From NCBI GenBank assembly GCA_016776505.1, contig JADHTG010000007.1, positions 1 through 64,000 on the forward strand: a DNA stretch of 64,000 nucleotides. Direction: 5' to 3'. Made by a program: the position numbers and the translations under genes. The notes under the pieces are model-generated. The model did not search any database and had not been told where the DNA came from. It saw nothing but the letters and a program-made list of their open reading frames with translations. This DNA is from Bacteroidota bacterium. Lineage in GTDB: Bacteria; Bacteroidota; Bacteroidia; CAILMK01; JAAYUY01. Positions 61,805 to 64,000 of the stretch are shown one piece after another. Position 1 is the first letter of the stretch, and each line of letters starts with the position of its first letter.

Positions 61805-64000
61805 TTACCTGATTAAAGAAATGTTTCCTGTAATAATTTCCTGTTGCTCTTTAGTCCCAAATGCCACAATACGGAAGTAAAAAACACCTGTTTGACAAAA
61901 CTGATCTTTGTGTTTTCCATCCCAACTTTTAGTTATATCATTGCTTTCAAACATCATTTCACCCCAACGGTCGAAGATCTGGATAGAATAAGAAGAAATG
62001 TATTTTCCTTTTACCTGGAATTCATCATTTACACCATCATTATTTGGAGTGAATGAATTGGGAGGCCATATGAGTAAGGGAACAGAAATACAAGCAACAT
62101 TCGAATAAGATTCAACAGAAGTTAAATTTTCAACTGCTTTAATCCGGTAACAATATTCATTTAGTAAATCGACAGTTTGATAATCAATAAAGCTAAGTTC
62201 ATCTGGCGTTCTTGAAATAACTGTATTGAAAACACCATGATCATCCATTAGTTGAACTTCCTGGTATGAAACGCCCTGACTCCATTCCTCATAAGGTGTC
62301 CAGTTTAATTCTGGCGCCTCTCCATCAGCATTTACTTTCAGCAGAATCGTTTTTCCAATATTCGTATAAGGCGTTAGAAAATCACAACTATCAGTCACCC
62401 TTATTCGGTAGCGGTATGAAAAAGCAGAAGTATTCGCACTTCGGTCGACATGGGAAATTGATAATGGACTTTTTTCGGCAAGAAGGGAAAAGTTTACTCC
62501 ATCCATTGACCTTTCTATCAGGTATTTACTTGGAGAACCCACAGATGTAGGTGTCCATTCAAGCAAAACCTGGTTTACATCGGAAACAGTAGCACGTATT
62601 AAGCTGTTTTGCACAACATGATCGTTGATTTTAACGAAACCAGAGGTTTGTCCTGTACAGTCATTGTTTGAGCTGACTTCCAGATCGATTTTATATATCC
62701 CGGGTGTTGAAAAGAGATATGGAGGATCTCTCAGACTTGAAAAAGAGATCCCGTCGATTTTCCATTCCCAGGAATTGATTACATCAGGAGAATTAATAGT
62801 AGATGCATCATTAAACAAGGTATTCTCATCCAGGCAGGCATTCGTCACAGTAAATTCCGCTTCAGGCATAGGATAAACCACGATGGCGGTAGTGAAAGAG
62901 TCTGAGCATCCCTGCTGGCTGGAAACAGTCAGTCGCACACTATATGGGTTATCATTTAAATAAGTATGAGAAGCATTCACAGTAGAAGCGGTTGATCCGT
63001 CTCCAAATCTCCAGAAGTTGACCGTAATAGAACCGAATGGAATGCTTGATAAATTGCTGAAATTAAACTGATTCCCACTTAAACATTGGGCGATTTGATT
63101 TACATTGAAGGAAGCAATTGGCATGGGATTAACAAAAACAGTTTTCATTAAACTATCGTAACATCCAAAGGAAGAAATGCTGATCAGTTTAACTTCAAAT
63201 GTGTCATAATAACTGTAATTATGACTAACAGTACCCAAAGTGGACTGACTTCCATCTCCCAAATCCCAAAGCCTGTCGATAATTGATCCGGAGCTAATGG
63301 TGGTTTTGTCCTCATATATGAAATTATTTCCATCCAGGCATTGAATCTGATCATTTATATCAAAATTTACTGACGGAATTGGATGAACATATACAGCTTT
63401 TACCATGGAGTCATTACACCCCTGATTGGATGTCACCATATATTTAATATAATAGGTATTGGCAGACGAATAGGTGTGGTAAACTGCATTTTGGACATAA
63501 GTCTTCCCATCATCCATATCCCATAAATAAGAACTGATTGAACCGCTTGAAATAGTAGAACTATCTATGCAGCTAAAATAGTTTTCATTCAAACACTGCG
63601 TCGTATCATTTATGTTGAAATCTGCCTCTGGCATTGGAAATATAAATACCTTTTTGATGATGGAATCCCGGCAACCATAATCTGAAACCAATGCCAGCTT
63701 GATGTCGTAATTCCCTTCCTGCAAATAGCTGTGTACAATATTCTGGCTGTTATAGTATCCCCCATCTCCTGTTTCCCAAATGTATTGACTCAGGTAGCCA
63801 GATGCGATAGTAGATTCATCAAAACATGAGAAACTATTTTGTGATAAACACTGTGTATTGTCATTGATTCGAAAATCCACCAGTGGCATGGGGTAAATAA
63901 AAATTTGCCCGTATGCAGTATCATGGCAATCAGCAATTGAAGATGCGATCATCCTTATTTGGAATGTGTCATGTGTAGGAAACTGATGGTCAGGATCTTT
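61805..64000 (-). CDS. Giant PKD-repeat surface protein with gliding-motility-type (T9SS type B) C-terminus, N-terminus outside window
   Basis: The frame is open from base 64000 (KDPDHQFPTHDTFQIRMIA), so the methionine at 63952 is internal and the gene is longer than the 732 codons seen. Four near-identical PKD repeats of about 84 residues, plus a fifth shorter one, each read YPMP/FPMP, QCL, then W..GDG, HxY and CxDS (YIWETGDGGYYNSQNIVHSY, YLWDMDDGKTYVQNAVYHTY, RLWDLGDGSQSTLGTVSHNY, NFWRFGDGSTASTVNASHTY). A fibronectin III-like pair follows (VLLEWTPTSVGSPSKYLIER). The end is a CHU_C domain: WPPNSFTPNNDGVNDEFQVK, IQIFDRWGEMMFES and TGVFYFRIVA. Surface adhesin or filament. Confidence 0.92.
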   Translation of the reverse strand, partial: KDPDHQFPTHDTFQIRMIASSIADCHDTAYGQIFIYPMPLVDFRINDNTQCLSQNSFSCFDESTIASGYLSQYIWETGDGGYYNSQNIVHSYLQEGNYDIKLALVSDYGCRDSIIKKVFIFPMPEADFNINDTTQCLNENYFSCIDSSTISSGSISSYLWDMDDGKTYVQNAVYHTYSSANTYYIKYMVTSNQGCNDSMVKAVYVHPIPSVNFDINDQIQCLDGNNFIYEDKTTISSGSIIDRLWDLGDGSQSTLGTVSHNYSYYDTFEVKLISISSFGCYDSLMKTVFVNPMPIASFNVNQIAQCLSGNQFNFSNLSSIPFGSITVNFWRFGDGSTASTVNASHTYLNDNPYSVRLTVSSQQGCSDSFTTAIVVYPMPEAEFTVTNACLDENTLFNDASTINSPDVINSWEWKIDGISFSSLRDPPYLFSTPGIYKIDLEVSSNNDCTGQTSGFVKINDHVVQNSLIRATVSDVNQVLLEWTPTSVGSPSKYLIERSMDGVNFSLLAEKSPLSISHVDRSANTSAFSYRYRIRVTDSCDFLTPYTNIGKTILLKVNADGEAPELNWTPYEEWSQGVSYQEVQLMDDHGVFNTVISRTPDELSFIDYQTVDLLNEYCYRIKAVENLTSVESYSNVACISVPLLIWPPNSFTPNNDGVNDEFQVKGKYISSYSIQIFDRWGEMMFESNDITKSWDGKHKDQFCQTGVFYFRIVAFGTKEQQEIITGNISLIR

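Noticed and set aside
1-64000. tRNA, rRNA, riboswitches, phage genes or a replication origin
   Set aside because: None of the characteristic sequences was seen on either strand by reading; a covariance-model search would settle the RNA question.

Overview
The window is an AT-rich stretch of a chromosome from the phylum Bacteroidota (Bacteroidetes). The evidence is several secreted proteins ending in type IX secretion (T9SS) sorting domains, including one gliding-motility-type (type B) domain, a type III glutamine synthetase, a DUF5606 protein, FetAB, a short-form arginine decarboxylase, and repeated TAnnTTTG boxes upstream of genes, which is the -7 promoter element of this phylum. No rRNA, tRNA, phage, plasmid or CRISPR locus was seen. 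The genus cannot be read from the sequence; an uncultured environmental lineage is plausible given the number of short palindromic repeats and decayed genes.

Layout. 1-4.1 kb: nucleotide-sugar genes (UDP-glucuronate decarboxylase-like, rfbB, rfbA), with a repeat-bounded, frameshifted GxxExxY gene and two shrunken copies of it lying between rfbB and rfbA. 4.2-5.7 kb: a small unexplained cassette of two paralogous small membrane proteins and a lipoprotein with a glycine hinge and a ten-cysteine tail. 5.8-10.6 kb: housekeeping genes (glyS, ychF, pepD) and a four-helix-bundle pseudogene. 10.6-11.5 kb: palindromic repeats around a dead REP-associated transposase. 11.5-15.8 kb: a four-gene minus-strand operon of a CitD-CitE fusion, citF, fetA and fetB. 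16-18.2 kb: a two-gene GMC dehydrogenase. 18.2-19.2 kb: a lipoprotein with tandem KCGEG repeats and an internally deleted M1 aminopeptidase remnant.

19-34 kb: a large BNR/sortilin-like T9SS protein, DUF5606, an M3 oligoendopeptidase, a FAH hydrolase, an M23 peptidase, Bcp, and a secreted-protein block with a C25 gingipain-like protease. 33.6-36.9 kb: a polyamine operon (arginine decarboxylase, agmatinase, deoxyhypusine-synthase-like protein). 37-41.8 kb: a two-component system, a four-helix-bundle protein, gcvT, and a ureohydrolase-fold protein that lacks most metal ligands. 42-48.2 kb: epimerase, uvrB, DUF1456, DUF2200 and glutamine synthetase III. 48.4-50.3 kb: HEAT-like protein, zinc ribbon and RmlD-like reductase. 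50.5-55.9 kb: three T9SS proteins. 56-61.8 kb: glyA, an MsbA-type ABC exporter, rbfA, a methyltransferase and a LolC/E-type permease. 61.8 kb to the end: the C-terminal part of a giant PKD-repeat adhesin-like protein.

No complete novel defence or mobile system was found. The most promising unexplained items are the KCGEG-repeat lipoprotein, the Cys-rich lipoprotein cassette, the GxxExxY element with its MITE-like satellites, and the citrate lyase/FetAB operon with its CitD-CitE fusion.
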